41,730 nt of DNA, from positions 1 through 41,730 of the IMG/VR virus record IMGVR_UViG_3300038701_003555; one strand, written 5' to 3'. Source of the DNA: a virus. The position numbers and the translations under genes were made by a program. This document shows positions 1 to 7,991 of the stretch, piece after piece. Position 1 is the stretch's first letter. Every line of letters starts with the position of its first letter. The notes beneath the pieces are model-generated. The model did no database searches. It was not told where the DNA came from and saw only the letters and a list, made by a program, of their open reading frames with translations.

Positions 1-155
1 AGAAGAGAGACGCGCGGTTAGTCAAATTTTTGCGCGGACTAATTAAATTTTCAGAAATTTCAAAAGCTTGGTATGGTTACTGGCTGGTAATAAATGGGAT
101 TTGGATTAATGGGCGGTAACTTTCTGTTTTGAATGGATAAGGCTAGGTAATATTT
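1..155. other. Leader upstream of terS, candidate cos region
   Basis: No gene is seen here. The first 45 bases hold CGCGCGGTTA (11-20) and a related TGCGCGG (31-37), with a dyad TTAGTC (18-23) / GACTAA (37-42). CGCGCGGTTA occurs again at 41713-41722 at the other end of the window. Further in, GGTAA boxes lie at 86-90, 115-119 and 146-150, about 30 bp apart, which could be terminase-binding repeats. With the HNH gene at the far end and TerS next door, this is where a cos site is expected. The assignment is inference. Confidence 0.4.
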
Positions 156-593
156 ATGGCGAGAAGGGGTCCGAAGGGCGATTCGCCAGATCAGAAAAAA
201 GCAAAGGGCGAGACTCGACCATCCAGAAAAGGTAATGTTATTACATTCGCTTACGAATCGGTTGAGGATTGGCCTGATCCTGACGTGATTGAGCCACCCG
301 TATGGATGGATGAGCTCTCACGCGAAATATGGTATGAAAAGGTTGATCGTTACCGCAAAAGAGGGCAGACAATCGACGGTTTTGAGCATGCTTTGGCTCA
401 ATATGTCGCGTTAGAAGCTAAAATCATCTTCTCCTATCAGCATGGTATTCCAGCACCGGTTGCGATGATTAATGCGCATCGTATCTGGGCAGCAGAATTC
501 TACGACACCCCAGCCAGTCGCAAAATATCGCCCAGCGGAAGTAAAGCGAAAACAAATAGGTTTGCGGGACGTGGAAAACGAAACGACTCGTGA
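156..593 (+). CDS. terS: Terminase small subunit, P27-like
   Basis: This 145-residue protein begins with the basic ARRGPK motif typical of P27-family small terminases, which recognise phage DNA at the packaging site and recruit the large subunit. The middle (about residues 40-110) looks mostly helical, and the C-terminus is basic. It lies directly upstream of the large terminase and downstream of the candidate cos region, the usual place. Its last 122 bases overlap the annotated start of terL in another frame. The family call rests on the N-terminal motif, size and position. Confidence 0.8.
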   Translation: MARRGPKGDSPDQKKAKGETRPSRKGNVITFAYESVEDWPDPDVIEPPVWMDELSREIWYEKVDRYRKRGQTIDGFEHALAQYVALEAKIIFSYQHGIPAPVAMINAHRIWAAEFYDTPASRKISPSGSKAKTNRFAGRGKRNDS

Positions 594-2334
594 TTATAAC
601 GCTATTCTGCATGAATATGCGCGGCAGGCGGTGGCTGATGAGGCCGGCACCCAGTTTTGCAAAGAAGTGAGGCAGGCCGCTCAGCGGCATTTAAACGATA
701 TAGAAAGGTGTCGGGATCCGGATAGCCGATATTATTTTGACCCCTGGTATGTGGATGATGCCTGTAGTTTTATAGAGGAACTGCCGCATGTTGAGGGGGT
801 CTGGGAGCGCCCTACTTTGTATCTGGAGCCTGCGCAGATATTTATTATTGGCTGCATTTTTGGCTGGAGACGGCGCGTCGATGATAATCGGCGGTTCACT
901 TATGCTTACATTGAAATGGCGCGTAAAAACGCGAAAAGCACGATTTCAGCAGCCATTGTTTTATATATTTTCACCTGCGAGGAGGAGGTTGGATCACAGA
1001 TTCTGATCGGTGCAACAACGGGTGAGCAGGCTCAGAAGGTATTTAAGCCTGCTTGGCTGATGGTGCAAAAAACGCCAGATTTACAGGAAGAATTTGAATT
1101 AAGTACCTGGGGAAGTCAGAAATACCCCAAGTCAATTACCAGTGAGTTGAATGGCGGTTTTATACAGCCAATTAACTCAAAAAGCAGCACTCAGGACGGT
1201 TGGAATCCGCATTGCGGCGTGCTGGATGAATTGCATGCGCATAAGGATCGCGGTCTTTTCGATGTGATCGATAGTGCTTTTGGTGCCAGAAAAAACCCAT
1301 TTTTGCTGGTCATTACCACTGCCGGGTTCGATACGAACGGCATTTGTTATGAGCAGCGCCAGATGGTGTGTAAGATGCTCAAAGGGGCCGTTGAGCTGGA
1401 GCACGTTTTCGGGATCATCTACACACTGGATGAGGGGGACGACTGGACCAATCCTGCCGTTTGGGTGAAAGCCAACCCTCTTTTGGGCAGCGCCTGCCAG
1501 GTTGATAAGCTGGAGCAGGATGTAAATGCCGCCAAGGCGTCACCTGAAAAACAAGGCAATATTAAAACCAAGCGTTTTAATATCTGGCTCAATGCCACCA
1601 GTGCGTGGCTGAATATGGAGCAGTGGAAAAAAGCTGCCGATCCTAGCTTAAGCTGGGAGGATTTTGAGGGGCTGGATTGTTACATCGGGGCCGACCTTGC
1701 GGATAAAGATGATATTACTGCTGCTGTATTGGCTGCATTTGATAATGACGGCCGTCTGATCTTTAAGCCTTTATTCTGGCTGCCTGAAGCTGTTTTAAAA
1801 AGTCCGGAGCATTCGCAGGGTAAATCGCCGGCACCTTACCGAAAATGGGTGGAGCAGGGACAGTTGTTGCTGACGCCGGGGGATTGGGTCGACCATAATA
1901 TGGTGGAAGATCAGATCACAGAATGGATTGAGCGATTTGCGGTAAAGCGTGTCACCTTTGACCAATTTGCCGCGGCACAAGCGATGGCGAGTCGGCTCAA
2001 TCTGGAACATGGCGATGGCAGCGAGGATTTAGCCGTAACGCTGCATAAAAAAGCCAGCAATGTAACCGATCCGGCTAAAGAATTGGCAGCCAGGGTCAAG
2101 AGTGGCCCCTCTCGTCTGCGTCATGATGATAATGAGGTGATGAACTGGATGGCCAGCAACGTGGTGGTGGTTCAACGCCGAGATAAAACGATCCTGCCCA
2201 TTAAGGAATCGCAAATGTCGCCACATAAAATTGACGGCATTGATGCGCTGATAAATGCAATACACCCCGCGGTGTTGGGTATGGAGGAGGAAGAATCTGT
2301 TTACGAAAGCCGCGGCGTACGAACATTAGGATGA
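472..2334 (+). CDS. terL: Terminase large subunit
   Basis: This 620-residue protein is the ATPase/nuclease motor that packages DNA into proheads. The Walker A-like motif ARKNAKST is at residues 150-157 and the Walker B motif GVLDELHAH at 249-257. A candidate first acidic residue of the RNase H-like nuclease is D408 in GADLA. It resembles the HK97/P27-associated large terminases. The ATG at 472 gives a long overlap with terS. In-frame alternatives are TTG at 562 and GTG at 571, and the conserved part only begins around residue 60, so the true start may be internal. Confidence 0.93.
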   Translation: MRIVSGQQNSTTPQPVAKYRPAEVKRKQIGLRDVENETTRDYNAILHEYARQAVADEAGTQFCKEVRQAAQRHLNDIERCRDPDSRYYFDPWYVDDACSFIEELPHVEGVWERPTLYLEPAQIFIIGCIFGWRRRVDDNRRFTYAYIEMARKNAKSTISAAIVLYIFTCEEEVGSQILIGATTGEQAQKVFKPAWLMVQKTPDLQEEFELSTWGSQKYPKSITSELNGGFIQPINSKSSTQDGWNPHCGVLDELHAHKDRGLFDVIDSAFGARKNPFLLVITTAGFDTNGICYEQRQMVCKMLKGAVELEHVFGIIYTLDEGDDWTNPAVWVKANPLLGSACQVDKLEQDVNAAKASPEKQGNIKTKRFNIWLNATSAWLNMEQWKKAADPSLSWEDFEGLDCYIGADLADKDDITAAVLAAFDNDGRLIFKPLFWLPEAVLKSPEHSQGKSPAPYRKWVEQGQLLLTPGDWVDHNMVEDQITEWIERFAVKRVTFDQFAAAQAMASRLNLEHGDGSEDLAVTLHKKASNVTDPAKELAARVKSGPSRLRHDDNEVMNWMASNVVVVQRRDKTILPIKESQMSPHKIDGIDALINAIHPAVLGMEEEESVYESRGVRTLG

Positions 2335-2341
2335 AACGCCC

Positions 2342-3649
2342 ATGCAGGAAGTAATCGACTCAGGTCGTAAGGATTATCGGCGATTTGACGAAGCGAACCG
2401 CTGGGGTGGTGTAAGTACAGCAAAAAATAGCGATAATTCTATCACGACCTCTGAAGACCTGCGGGCCTGGATTGATATTATTGCGCGTACGGCTGCTGGC
2501 ATTCACGTCACGCCAAAAGAAGCGATGAAATGCGCACCGGTGAAGGTAAGTATAAAGGTGCTTTCTGAATCGGTCGCACAGCTGCCATTCAGCATTATAC
2601 GCGAGCAGAATGACGGTCAGCGTGAAGTGGCGCGGATGCATCCTGTTCATAAGTTGCTTTCCAGCCGAGGGCGGCCGAATGGATGGCAGAGTAGCTTCGA
2701 ATTTCGCCGTTTAATGACGCGGTGGGTGGCGCACCGGGGAAATGCTTTTGCCCTGAAACAGACCGTTGGGAATCGGGTGAGTGCTCTCATTCCGCTGCAT
2801 CCGGATAAGGTGAGGGTTGAGCAGGGGAGTGACTGGAGCCTGATTTATCGGGTAAGCCGAAAAGATGGCTCGGAAATGCTGCTGGATCAGCGGGATGTGT
2901 TTCATCTGCGCGGTGACAGTGATGATGGGCTGATCGGTGATGATCCGATTAAGGAATGTGCCGATACGATTGCCCTTGCATTGGCTCAGGAGCGATTTGC
3001 GGCCTTTATGTTCTCAAATGGCATTAACCATAGCGGAACGCTGGAGGTTCCAAAGCACCTCAAAGATGAATCGTATAAACGGCTGAAGGAGAGTTTTGAG
3101 GAGCAATATAGCGGTATCGATAAATCACATAAGGTGATTATTCTTGAAGAGGGCGCAAAATTTAATAAATCCAGTATGAGCTTTGAAGAAGCACAATTGC
3201 TGGATAGTCGGAAATTACAACGTTCAATTCTGGCATCTTTATGGCGAATTCCGCCACATATGATTGGTGATCTCGAAAAAGCAACTTTTTCGAACATTGA
3301 GAATCTCGCCCGGCAATTTGTCGATTATGCATTGATGCCCTGGATTGATTTATGGCAGCAGGCAATTCACACCCAGTTGATAATTCCGGAAAGTGGTTCA
3401 GAGCTTTCACCTAAATTTAACGTAAATGGTCTGCTCCGCGGTGACGCAAAAACCCGCGCTGAATTTTACCGGACAATGCGCGAAATTGGTGGGCTGAACC
3501 CAAATGAAATTCGTGAAAAAGAGGATCTGCCGCCACGTACGGATGAGGGTGGTGATCAATATGCATTGCCCGCGAATATGCAGGTGCAAAACAACCAAAC
3601 ATCAGGAGATGAAGGTGATGATCCCGACAATGCGGCCGATGATGAGTAA
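2342..3649 (+). CDS. Portal protein, HK97 family
   Basis: This 435-residue protein matches the HK97-type portal: an N-terminal variable part, a core with the stretch VHKLLSSRGRPNGWQS and the later motif LLDSRKLQRSILASLWRIPPHMIG, in which the R.IP...IG segment is characteristic. Portals form the dodecameric ring through which DNA enters and leaves the capsid and to which the head-tail connectors bind. It starts 8 bases after the terL stop and is followed by the protease, the standard order terL-portal-protease-capsid. The C-terminus is acidic, and its last 32 bases overlap the protease start. Confidence 0.93.
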   Translation: MQEVIDSGRKDYRRFDEANRWGGVSTAKNSDNSITTSEDLRAWIDIIARTAAGIHVTPKEAMKCAPVKVSIKVLSESVAQLPFSIIREQNDGQREVARMHPVHKLLSSRGRPNGWQSSFEFRRLMTRWVAHRGNAFALKQTVGNRVSALIPLHPDKVRVEQGSDWSLIYRVSRKDGSEMLLDQRDVFHLRGDSDDGLIGDDPIKECADTIALALAQERFAAFMFSNGINHSGTLEVPKHLKDESYKRLKESFEEQYSGIDKSHKVIILEEGAKFNKSSMSFEEAQLLDSRKLQRSILASLWRIPPHMIGDLEKATFSNIENLARQFVDYALMPWIDLWQQAIHTQLIIPESGSELSPKFNVNGLLRGDAKTRAEFYRTMREIGGLNPNEIREKEDLPPRTDEGGDQYALPANMQVQNNQTSGDEGDDPDNAADDE

Positions 3650-4469
3650 TCGCGGTAAGCCCGTCGCTAAAAAGGGGCAAGAGGCCGAGATTTACATTTA
3701 CGACCAGATTGGGCTCGGGTTTTTTGGCGACGGTGTCGATCCGTCTGCGCTGGTAAGCGAAATTGATGGCATCAGTGCAGACACACTGCATGTGCGGATC
3801 AACAGCCCAGGCGGGTCAGTTTTTGACGGTTATGCCATTTACAATGCCATTAAGCGGTTTAAAGGCCAGGTGACCGTGCATGTGGACGGGTTGGCAGCCA
3901 GCATCGCCAGTGTGATCGCCATGGCGGGTGATGAAATTCGCATGGGTGAAGGCAGCTTTTTTATGATTCACGATCCGTGGACCATGGCTTTTGGCACCGC
4001 GGAAGAGTTTCGAAAAACAGCTGACTCTTTGGAAAAAATTCGAGAGTCGATCCTCGGTACTTATGAGCGGCGTGCGGATCTCAGCCGGGAAGAAATCAGC
4101 CGCATGATGCAGGAAGAAAGCTGGATGGACGCGGCCGAGGCAGTAGAAATGGGTTTTGCCGATGGGCTGGAAGATGCGCCGGAAGTGCGCAATGCCATGG
4201 AATTCGAGCTGGTGGCACAATTTAAACAAGTGCCGGCGGCGTTACAGCAAAAACAGGATTCTCCCCTCCCCACGGAGCGGGAGCTGGAGCGGGTGCTCAG
4301 GCGGGACGCTGGGCTCTCTAACTCCGTTGCTCGTGAAATCATCAAGCACGGGTATAAACCTTTGAAGGACATGCGGGACGATGACTCAGAGGATTTTGAT
4401 GGACTGATGGCCTCGCTGCAAAGCGCGGCTGAAACACTTAATCCAAACAAGGTGGACAACAATGCCTAA
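3618..4469 (+). CDS. ClpP-type prohead maturation protease
   Basis: This is a serine protease of the ClpP/crotonase fold that cleaves the capsid N-terminal scaffold domain. The oxyanion-strand motif NSPGGSV is at residues 62-68, the nucleophile Ser95 in GLAAS and the catalytic His118 in MIHDP. The frame is open further upstream into the portal gene, but AGGAG at 3604-3608 is 9 bases before the ATG at 3618, which I take as the start. ATG 3630 is an alternative. The C-terminal 70 residues are charged and may act as scaffold or capsid-binding tail. The stop overlaps the capsid start by 8 bases. Confidence 0.9.
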   Translation: MIPTMRPMMSNRGKPVAKKGQEAEIYIYDQIGLGFFGDGVDPSALVSEIDGISADTLHVRINSPGGSVFDGYAIYNAIKRFKGQVTVHVDGLAASIASVIAMAGDEIRMGEGSFFMIHDPWTMAFGTAEEFRKTADSLEKIRESILGTYERRADLSREEISRMMQEESWMDAAEAVEMGFADGLEDAPEVRNAMEFELVAQFKQVPAALQQKQDSPLPTERELERVLRRDAGLSNSVAREIIKHGYKPLKDMRDDDSEDFDGLMASLQSAAETLNPNKVDNNA

Positions 4470-5850
4470 CAATGTTGAAGAAGTAAAAAACACGGTTGAT
4501 GGTCTCCAAAAGGCCTGGAGCCAGTTTAAAGAGACGAACGAAAAGCGGATTGCGGATCTGGAAAATGGTAAGGGCACGGCTGAATATGATGCCCAGCTAG
4601 AAAAGATTAATGGCCAAATTGATCAGTTTATGGATAAGCAAAAAACACTGGATCAGGAGCGCGAATCCGTAAATGCGCGCGCCGATGAGTTGGAGCGCAA
4701 AGTCAATTTGCTGCAGGGCACTTCCTTAAATGGCGGGGGTAGTGCTCAGGACCTTAAAAAGCATGCACAGCTATTTGAAGCGGTGAAGAAGGGGCGCCCG
4801 TTAAATGAACTCGGTGAAGTGAATATGGAGCACTATCAGGCTTATGCTAACAGTTTCCGCACTTATTTGCGATATGGCATGGACTGCCCGGAAATGCGCA
4901 ATGCTGAAGTTATTAACAGTATGTCTGTTGGGTCTGATCCGGATGGCGGTTATCTGGTTCCAACAGAAATGGATGGCAATATTATTAAGCGTATTCATGA
5001 AACCAGCGATATTCGCGCGATTGCGACGGTAACGCAAATCTCATCCGGCGATGCACTAGAGATTCCGAACGACGTTAACCAGGCAGCATCTGGTGGCTGG
5101 GTCGGTGAGACCACCGCTCCTTCGGATACCGATACTCCCAAAGTCGGTAAACAACGGATCGTGACACATGAGCAGTATGCGCAGCCGAAAGCAACACAGA
5201 AACTACTCGATGATGCGGTGGTTGATATAGAAGCCTGGCTGGAAGAAAAAATTGTCGAAATTCTAACTGAAACTGAGAATGCGGCATTCGTATCCGGCAC
5301 CGGTGTTGAGCAGCCTCGCGGTTTTCTGGATTATGGCGCCGCGGCCGTGACAACCAAAGATGCCGATCGTAACTGGGGCGAATTGCAGTACATTGCAAGT
5401 GGAGCTGCCGCTGGCTTTCCCCTGGTTTCGGGCGCGACGATAGCTTCCGACGCGAATGCCTTGGTCAGCACTGTGCACGCTCTTAAACGGGCTTACCGGA
5501 ACAATGCACGCTGGGTAATGAGCCGCCTGACCGCTGGCGAGATTCGCAAATTACGCGATGAGAATGGTCGCTATTTGTGGGAAATGTCTATGCAGGTCGG
5601 ACAGCCGAATACGCTACTCGGGTATCCGGTTGCCGAGGCAGAGGATATGCCTGAGCTTGGTAGTAATTCGCTCTCGGTTGCCTTTGGTGATTTTGCGCGA
5701 GGTTATCGCATCGTCGATCGCCGTGGCGTGCGGATTCTCCGGGATCCATTCACCGATAAGCCGTGGGTAAAGTTCTATACCACGAAACGTGTCGGTGGCG
5801 ATGTGGTCGACTTTGACGCTATCAAACTGGTTAAATTCGCGGCCAGCTAA
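4462..5850 (+). CDS. Major capsid protein, HK97 fold
   Basis: This 462-residue protein has the HK97-type layout: a long charged coiled coil (residues about 1-90, the delta/scaffolding domain), then the capsid domain starting near the motif DPDGGYLVP (about 159-167), with later markers such as FVSGTGVEQPRGFLDY and a C-terminal DPFTDKPWVKFYTTKRVGGDV. The scaffold part is normally removed by the protease encoded just upstream, so mature protein would be about 310-340 residues. An internal cleavage site cannot be placed exactly from sequence alone. Confidence 0.95.
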   Translation: MPNNVEEVKNTVDGLQKAWSQFKETNEKRIADLENGKGTAEYDAQLEKINGQIDQFMDKQKTLDQERESVNARADELERKVNLLQGTSLNGGGSAQDLKKHAQLFEAVKKGRPLNELGEVNMEHYQAYANSFRTYLRYGMDCPEMRNAEVINSMSVGSDPDGGYLVPTEMDGNIIKRIHETSDIRAIATVTQISSGDALEIPNDVNQAASGGWVGETTAPSDTDTPKVGKQRIVTHEQYAQPKATQKLLDDAVVDIEAWLEEKIVEILTETENAAFVSGTGVEQPRGFLDYGAAAVTTKDADRNWGELQYIASGAAAGFPLVSGATIASDANALVSTVHALKRAYRNNARWVMSRLTAGEIRKLRDENGRYLWEMSMQVGQPNTLLGYPVAEAEDMPELGSNSLSVAFGDFARGYRIVDRRGVRILRDPFTDKPWVKFYTTKRVGGDVVDFDAIKLVKFAAS

Positions 5851-5858
5851 CTCTTACC

Positions 5859-5905
5859 AGGTGAAGTGGGGCGCAGCTTTATTGCGTCTCCACCTCATCT
5901 TTTTC
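5859..5905 (+). terminator. Rho-independent terminator after capsid gene
   Basis: A stem formed by GTGGGGCGCA and TGCGTCTCCAC (with a bulge and wobble pairs) is followed by TCTTTTT at 5898-5904. It lies 9 bases after the capsid stop and before the next ribosome-binding site. It may be partial, so capsid mRNA would be more abundant than downstream message, a common arrangement. Confidence 0.6.
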
Positions 5906-5929
5906 GCAAACTGAATCAGGAGACATAAC

Positions 5930-6397
5930 ATGCGAGACATTCACAGTAATATTAAGGCCGTGCAGCATCTTGTTGCCGCGAATTATAGTACCACCCAGAC
6001 GCCAGCCAGTGGCGTGGACCGGAAAGGTTTTGATGCCGTTGAGGTGCTTATTTCCATCGGTACTGTGCCGGATATTGACCATTCGCCGCAGCCCAGCTGG
6101 GATTTTAAATTGCAGCATTCCGATGATGAAAGCTCAAATTATGAAGATATTACCGATAGCGACTTGCTGTTGGTGGAATCGGCTAAAAGCCCTGTGGCTG
6201 CTCCGAATTCCAGCACAGGTGTGTTTTTAACGGTGGATGCGGCCGCTGAAGATGCGGAACTGTACCGCGTTGGATATCTGGGGGATAAGCAATATTTGCG
6301 CGTGATTCCGACCGCTAATAATGCGCCGGGTGCTACGCCTATGTCTATTACGATGCTGCTGGGTAAACCTGCGCTGGCTCCGACCTCCGACGGTTAA
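5930..6397 (+). CDS. Putative capsid decoration/structural protein
   Basis: This 155-residue protein follows the capsid gene and is preceded by CAGGAG at 5918-5923, 6 bases before ATG. It resembles the small beta-rich proteins found next to HK97-type capsid genes, with the segment YLGDKQYLRVIPTA followed by a short valine/leucine-rich end. These are thought to decorate or stabilise the head. There are no transmembrane segments or cysteines. The function is inferred from position and general character, not a catalytic motif. Confidence 0.55.
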   Translation: MRDIHSNIKAVQHLVAANYSTTQTPASGVDRKGFDAVEVLISIGTVPDIDHSPQPSWDFKLQHSDDESSNYEDITDSDLLLVESAKSPVAAPNSSTGVFLTVDAAAEDAELYRVGYLGDKQYLRVIPTANNAPGATPMSITMLLGKPALAPTSDG

Positions 6398-6425
6398 TTT
6401 TTCATTATTTTGACAAGGAGGCGTT

Positions 6426-6839
6426 ATGCCAGTTATTGAATTTTCGAAACATTGGAAGTTTGCGCATCGTGGCGTGAAGATTGAGGAGTTTTTTTGCGGA
6501 GACGTAAAAGACGTGCCTGATGAATGCGCGCGCCAGGCCATTATTGAGGGGGTTGGCGAACCGCTGGGAAAGCCGACGGAGACGCCGAAGCCGACGGAGC
6601 CGACGGAGACACCGGAACCGACCGAGACGCCGAAGCCGACGGAGACGCCGAAGCCGACGGAGCCGACGGAGACACCGGAACCGACCGAGACGCCGAAGCC
6701 GACGGAAACAGCCAAGCCAACCACCCAGAGTGGTGGCAGCCAGAAAGAATCTGGCAAGGCGAGCGGTGCTTCCTCCTCGCAACGGGGCCGAGCCTCGAAC
6801 AAAACCAAATCGACCAAATCCGGCAAAAAGGCCGGGTAA
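6426..6839 (+). CDS. Pro/Thr-repeat structural protein, 0-frame product
   Basis: AAGGAGG at 6415-6421 precedes the ATG. The 137-residue protein has a folded-looking head (residues 1-48), a stalk of two near-identical 21-residue repeats rich in Thr, Pro and Glu (TPKPTEPTETPEPTE type, residues about 50-95), and a basic Ser/Lys tail ending KSTKSGKKAG. Pro/Thr stalks are typical surfaces for O-linked sugars or simple spacers. Here the neighbours are sugar- and sulfate-transfer genes, so an acceptor role is possible but inferred. The second half overlaps an unstarted enzyme frame (see 6572-7327). Confidence 0.6.
   Translation: MPVIEFSKHWKFAHRGVKIEEFFCGDVKDVPDECARQAIIEGVGEPLGKPTETPKPTEPTETPEPTETPKPTETPKPTEPTETPEPTETPKPTETAKPTTQSGGSQKESGKASGASSSQRGRASNKTKSTKSGKKAG
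6566..6572 (+). promoter_or_regulatory. Predicted -1 frameshift site GGGAAAG
   Basis: The heptamer G GGA AAG is in register with the 0-frame codons CTG-GGA-AAG of the Pro/Thr-repeat gene. It is the same heptamer used for the lambda G/GT frameshift. The -1 frame has a stop at 6545-6547, then is open from 6548 to the stop at 7325-7327. A GAGGGGG stretch (6546-6552), 13 bases upstream, could act as the internal Shine-Dalgarno stimulator known from bacterial -1 sites. Nothing has been measured, so this is a prediction. Confidence 0.6.
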
Positions 6840-7327
6840 TTGCGATCAACGATGCCTGGCGCCGGGCACCGTTTGCAGACCTTCTTTATGCCTGCGACGG
6901 TGCCTGGTGGCGGGAATATTCTGGTGTGCCGGCCTTTAAGGGTATGAAGGTTACACAGGATGCCAGCGCAGCAATGCGCTTTAAGCTGCGTTGGGTGAAA
7001 AGCGAGGCTGCTAAGGGCTTATCACTCAAACCCGGAATTATTCATACCGGTGCGAATAGTGGGTATCAGGCTTTGAATCTGGCGGTTCAGCTGGGTGTTA
7101 GCCAGATTATTCTGCTGGGGTACGATATGCGCATGAAGGCAGGGAAACGTCACTTTTTTGGCGACCACCCTGGTGCTTTGAATAAAAACTCTAATTACCG
7201 ACTATTTATTGAAAGATTTTACACGACACTGGCTGATCTAAAGTCACAGCGGGTGGAGGTTTTGAATTGCACGCCCGGCAGCGCGTTGGACTGTTTTGAA
7301 AGGCGGGATTTGGCGGATGTCATTTAA
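6572..7327 (+). CDS. MptE/Maf-like enzyme, likely made by -1 frameshift
   Basis: Only the last 133 residues (from GTG 6926) have a usable start, but the same frame upstream clearly encodes the beginning of the family: PEWWQPERIWQG (from 6725), TGPSLEQ (from 6782) and VIAINDAW (from 6836). There is no ATG, GTG or TTG in this frame between the stop at 6545 and 6926. A shift at 6566-6572 would give a 300-residue fusion: 49 residues of the repeat protein, an acidic repeat, then the enzyme with GPSL at about 121-124, IND at 141-143 and GYDMR further on. The GPSL...IND pattern resembles MptE-like/Maf (DUF115) proteins, some of which glycosylate flagellin. A sequencing indel is the main alternative. 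Confidence 0.65.
   Translation, partial: ADGDAEADGADGDTGTDRDAEADGDAEADGADGDTGTDRDAEADGNSQANHPEWWQPERIWQGERCFLLATGPSLEQNQIDQIRQKGRVIAINDAWRRAPFADLLYACDGAWWREYSGVPAFKGMKVTQDASAAMRFKLRWVKSEAAKGLSLKPGIIHTGANSGYQALNLAVQLGVSQIILLGYDMRMKAGKRHFFGDHPGALNKNSNYRLFIERFYTTLADLKSQRVEVLNCTPGSALDCFERRDLADVI
6582..6707 (+). repeat. Two tandem 63-bp repeats
   Basis: Unit 1 is 6582-6644 and unit 2 is 6645-6707, differing only at the last base. Each is built of seven 9-bp blocks such as ACGCCGAAG, CCGACGGAG and CCGACCGAG. Since 63 is a multiple of three, all forward frames stay open. The 0 frame gives Thr/Pro/Glu/Lys repeats and the -1 frame gives Asp/Ala/Gly-rich acidic repeats. Copy number could change by recombination without breaking either frame. 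Confidence 0.95.
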
Positions 7328-7991
7328 CTGGAACAGAATAAATCAGCAGCATGACAAGGTCGTGGTGTTGGCAAGTGGGCCGAGTTTGCGTGGTGTGCCC
7401 TTACGCCGGCTACAGTATAAAGCCATGGTGATTTGTGTGAATGATATGGCCCTGCATGAGCCATGGTGCGATATGGCGTTTACACTGGATAGCAATGTGT
7501 TGCTTTATCGAATGCGACTGTACAGCGCCCTGCAGAAGGTTGCGGCAGTGCCGGAAAATTACCTTGCGGCCGATGCGCGAAAGCGTGGGTGGAGAGAATT
7601 ACCGCTGGATAGGCCGAAGGTTGCTTTCCTAAAGCGCCTCCGGTCGGAACAGATACTAGACGATAAAGCAGTGATCGGTCATGCAAATCACAGTGGCTCC
7701 GGCGCGGTGAATCTCGCTTATCATATGCAGCCGAAAAAGTTGCTATTGCTAGGTTTGGATCATCGGAATTTGCATCAATATGCCTATGGAGAAGGGCGCG
7801 AGTGCCGTCGGCCATGGGTAGATGATTTACAATGGTATCGGCGGTCTGCCTCGCTTTTTGAGAGGGCAGGGTGCCAGGTAGTGAATGGCAGCCCGCATTC
7901 ACGTATTGAAGCCTGGCAGAGGGTCGATCCGGAAACGGGTATTAACTGGATATTGGGGGATGGATGCCGAATCCCAACAACGCAAAACTAG
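7317..7991 (+). CDS. Second MptE/Maf-like enzyme
   Basis: This protein of about 224 residues starts with MSFNWN at ATG 7317, overlapping the previous stop by 11 bases. Near the N-terminus KVVVLASGPSL (14-24) and MVICVNDMAL (37-46) repeat the motif pair of the preceding enzyme, and LLLLGLDHRN matches the ILLGYDMR segment there, so the two are paralogues. The family has a Rossmann-like fold and includes pterin pyrophosphokinases and Maf glycosyltransferases. Substrate is unknown. The close coupling suggests both act on the same modification pathway. Confidence 0.7.
   Translation: MSFNWNRINQQHDKVVVLASGPSLRGVPLRRLQYKAMVICVNDMALHEPWCDMAFTLDSNVLLYRMRLYSALQKVAAVPENYLAADARKRGWRELPLDRPKVAFLKRLRSEQILDDKAVIGHANHSGSGAVNLAYHMQPKKLLLLGLDHRNLHQYAYGEGRECRRPWVDDLQWYRRSASLFERAGCQVVNGSPHSRIEAWQRVDPETGINWILGDGCRIPTTQN

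Noticed and set aside
6227-6826. Gly/Val/Ser repeat protein on the minus strand
   Set aside because: It is the complement of the 63-bp repeats; no ribosome site and opposite to the operon.
6824-6830. C AAA AAG near the end of the Pro/Thr-repeat gene as the frameshift site
   Set aside because: A shift here would skip the TGPSLEQ part of the enzyme that is clearly encoded upstream; GGGAAAG at 6566 explains it better. It could still be a minor second site.
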